64,000 bases of DNA from Mycolicibacterium phlei (GTDB lineage Bacteria > Actinomycetota > Actinomycetes > Mycobacteriales > Mycobacteriaceae): the NCBI RefSeq assembly GCF_001583415.1, contig NZ_CP014475.1, positions 1,054,001 through 1,118,000 on the forward strand, in the 5' to 3' direction. The notes beneath the pieces are model-generated. The model ran no database searches, was not told where the DNA came from, and saw nothing but the letters and a program-made list of their open reading frames with translations. The translations under genes and the position numbers were made by a program. Below are positions 63,301-64,000 of this stretch, in pieces; the stretch's first letter is position 1; each line of letters starts with the position of its first letter.

Positions 63301-64000
63301 TCAGCGAGACGATCTCTGAGCGCCGTGCGATCGAAGCGCTGCGTGCAGGCGTGCCCAACGGAGATGCAGTCAGGGCCCTGGGCAGTGGTCAGACGGCGAT
63401 CGTCAAAAGGTTCGATGATGCACTCGCCAACGCAGGACAGGCCGAGGCGACTACTGCGACTGGGTTCGTGATTTCCGGGACCTTCGGATCGGGCAAATCC
63501 CATCTTGTTGAGGAACTCCATCAGCGCGCACTCGCAGCGAATTTCGTCTCGAGCAAGGTCTCGATAAGCAAGGAAACGCCTCTGCATCTTCCCGCCAAGG
63601 TGGTGCATGCGGTTGTGGGCGCGATGCAGGCGAAAGACAAGCCCGAGGGACTACTGCTGGACATGGTGCTCGGATACAGGTCCGACAGGCAGGTTGCGCA
63701 AGACTTCAAGAAGTGGTGCGGCACCAAGTCTTCAGGTGTCTCTATCATGTTCAGGTCGCTGCTCGAACTGCGAGACGTGGGCATCGAAGATCTTGAGGTT
63801 GTCGACCTTGTTGTGCGGTACTTCAGCGGCGAGACCATCCCCATCACGTCCATACGGCGACACATAAACGAGTACGAGCTGGACGTTCCAACCGAAGTCG
63901 TTGTGGCTGCTGACAGGCCGTGGCAGACGATACGGTTCCTGTCGAGATTCTGCCAGGTCAACGGGTACAGAGGCTGGGCCATTTTCCTGGACGAGACAGA
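63297..64000 (+). CDS. DUF2791 / BREX BrxD-like ATPase (truncated by the window end)
   Basis: First 234 residues of a P-loop ATPase. The start region (RRAIEALRAGVPNGDAVRAL) and motif I GTFGSGKSH (about residues 61-69), followed by SKVSISKETPLHLPAK, match the DUF2791 family that includes BREX BrxD. In BREX type 2-like systems BrxD is an ATP-binding component acting with a helicase and PglX/PglZ. A helicase gene would therefore be expected just beyond the window. The ATG at 63297 has GGAGG upstream and overlaps the preceding TGA. Walker B may be the IFLDET at the very end of the visible sequence. Confidence 0.8.
   Translation, partial: MISETISERRAIEALRAGVPNGDAVRALGSGQTAIVKRFDDALANAGQAEATTATGFVISGTFGSGKSHLVEELHQRALAANFVSSKVSISKETPLHLPAKVVHAVVGAMQAKDKPEGLLLDMVLGYRSDRQVAQDFKKWCGTKSSGVSIMFRSLLELRDVGIEDLEVVDLVVRYFSGETIPITSIRRHINEYELDVPTEVVVAADRPWQTIRFLSRFCQVNGYRGWAIFLDET

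Noticed and set aside
1..64000. CRISPR arrays, tRNA/rRNA genes, transposases, integrases
   Set aside because: No regular repeat-spacer pattern, no cloverleaf or rRNA stretch noticed, and no DDE, serine or tyrosine recombinase motifs in any plausible protein.

Overview
The window is high-GC, actinobacterial and most likely mycobacterial (Mycolicibacterium/Mycobacterium-like). Pointers are GTG/TTG starts, a DUF732 secreted protein, an LppP/LprE-family secreted protein, an EspR-like helix-turn-helix in a regulator, and leaderless-type promoters (TANNNT, six bases, start codon). No integrase, transposase, tRNA, rRNA or CRISPR array was recognised.

Bases 1-5675 look like ordinary chromosome: the tail of a truncated gene, a phytase-like lipoprotein, a secreted M15-like (ARB-07466-type) protein, a flavodoxin-fold reductase, a DUF732 protein, and a translationally coupled pair of small secreted proteins. 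Bases 5676-6310 have no convincing gene and probably contain the chromosome/island boundary.

From 6311 to the end the window is a very dense anti-phage defence island. First comes a giant HEPN-DUF4011 helicase-nuclease gene broken by one frameshift. Set A follows, a tightly packed plus-strand operon (13263-41420): GHKL(HSP90/sacsin-like)-SF2 helicase, UvrD-like helicase, DrmA, DrmB, DrmD (SNF2), DrmMI (adenine methyltransferase), a 2126-aa DUF1998 helicase resembling Druantia DruE, and a RelE-fold-UvrD fusion. This is a class 1 DISARM-like core with no recognisable DrmC (PLD protein), extended by four extra helicase/ATPase genes. Next is a minus-strand pair: a zinc-ribbon protein and a shorter SF2 helicase of the same type as the GHKL fusion's helicase half.

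The middle (43.9-47.8 kb) holds a restriction-modification cluster. It has an NgoMIV-like endonuclease and a C5-cytosine methyltransferase overlapping tail to tail, a divergent Vsr mismatch endonuclease, and an AspBHI/Mrr-like, probably modification-dependent endonuclease. A 552-aa EspR-like regulator follows.

Set B (61389 down to 50092, minus strand) is a second, diverged copy of the first four genes of set A in the same order: GHKL-helicase, UvrD, DrmA, DrmB. Its DrmB is broken by a one-base loss in a G run. Divergent from set B starts a three-gene operon with 4-nt ATGA overlaps (61502 to beyond the window end), containing two poorly characterised proteins and a DUF2791/BrxD-like ATPase, probably the start of a BREX/Pgl-type locus.

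The most novel feature is the conserved four-gene GHKL-helicase/UvrD/DrmA/DrmB cassette, present twice in opposite orientations. It suggests a DISARM-related system in which a GHKL ATPase fused to an SF2 helicase and a UvrD-like helicase form a fixed unit with DrmAB, while the methyltransferase/SNF2 part is optional. The methyltransferase's presumed target-recognition region is strikingly AT-rich compared with its flanks, suggesting specificity exchange.
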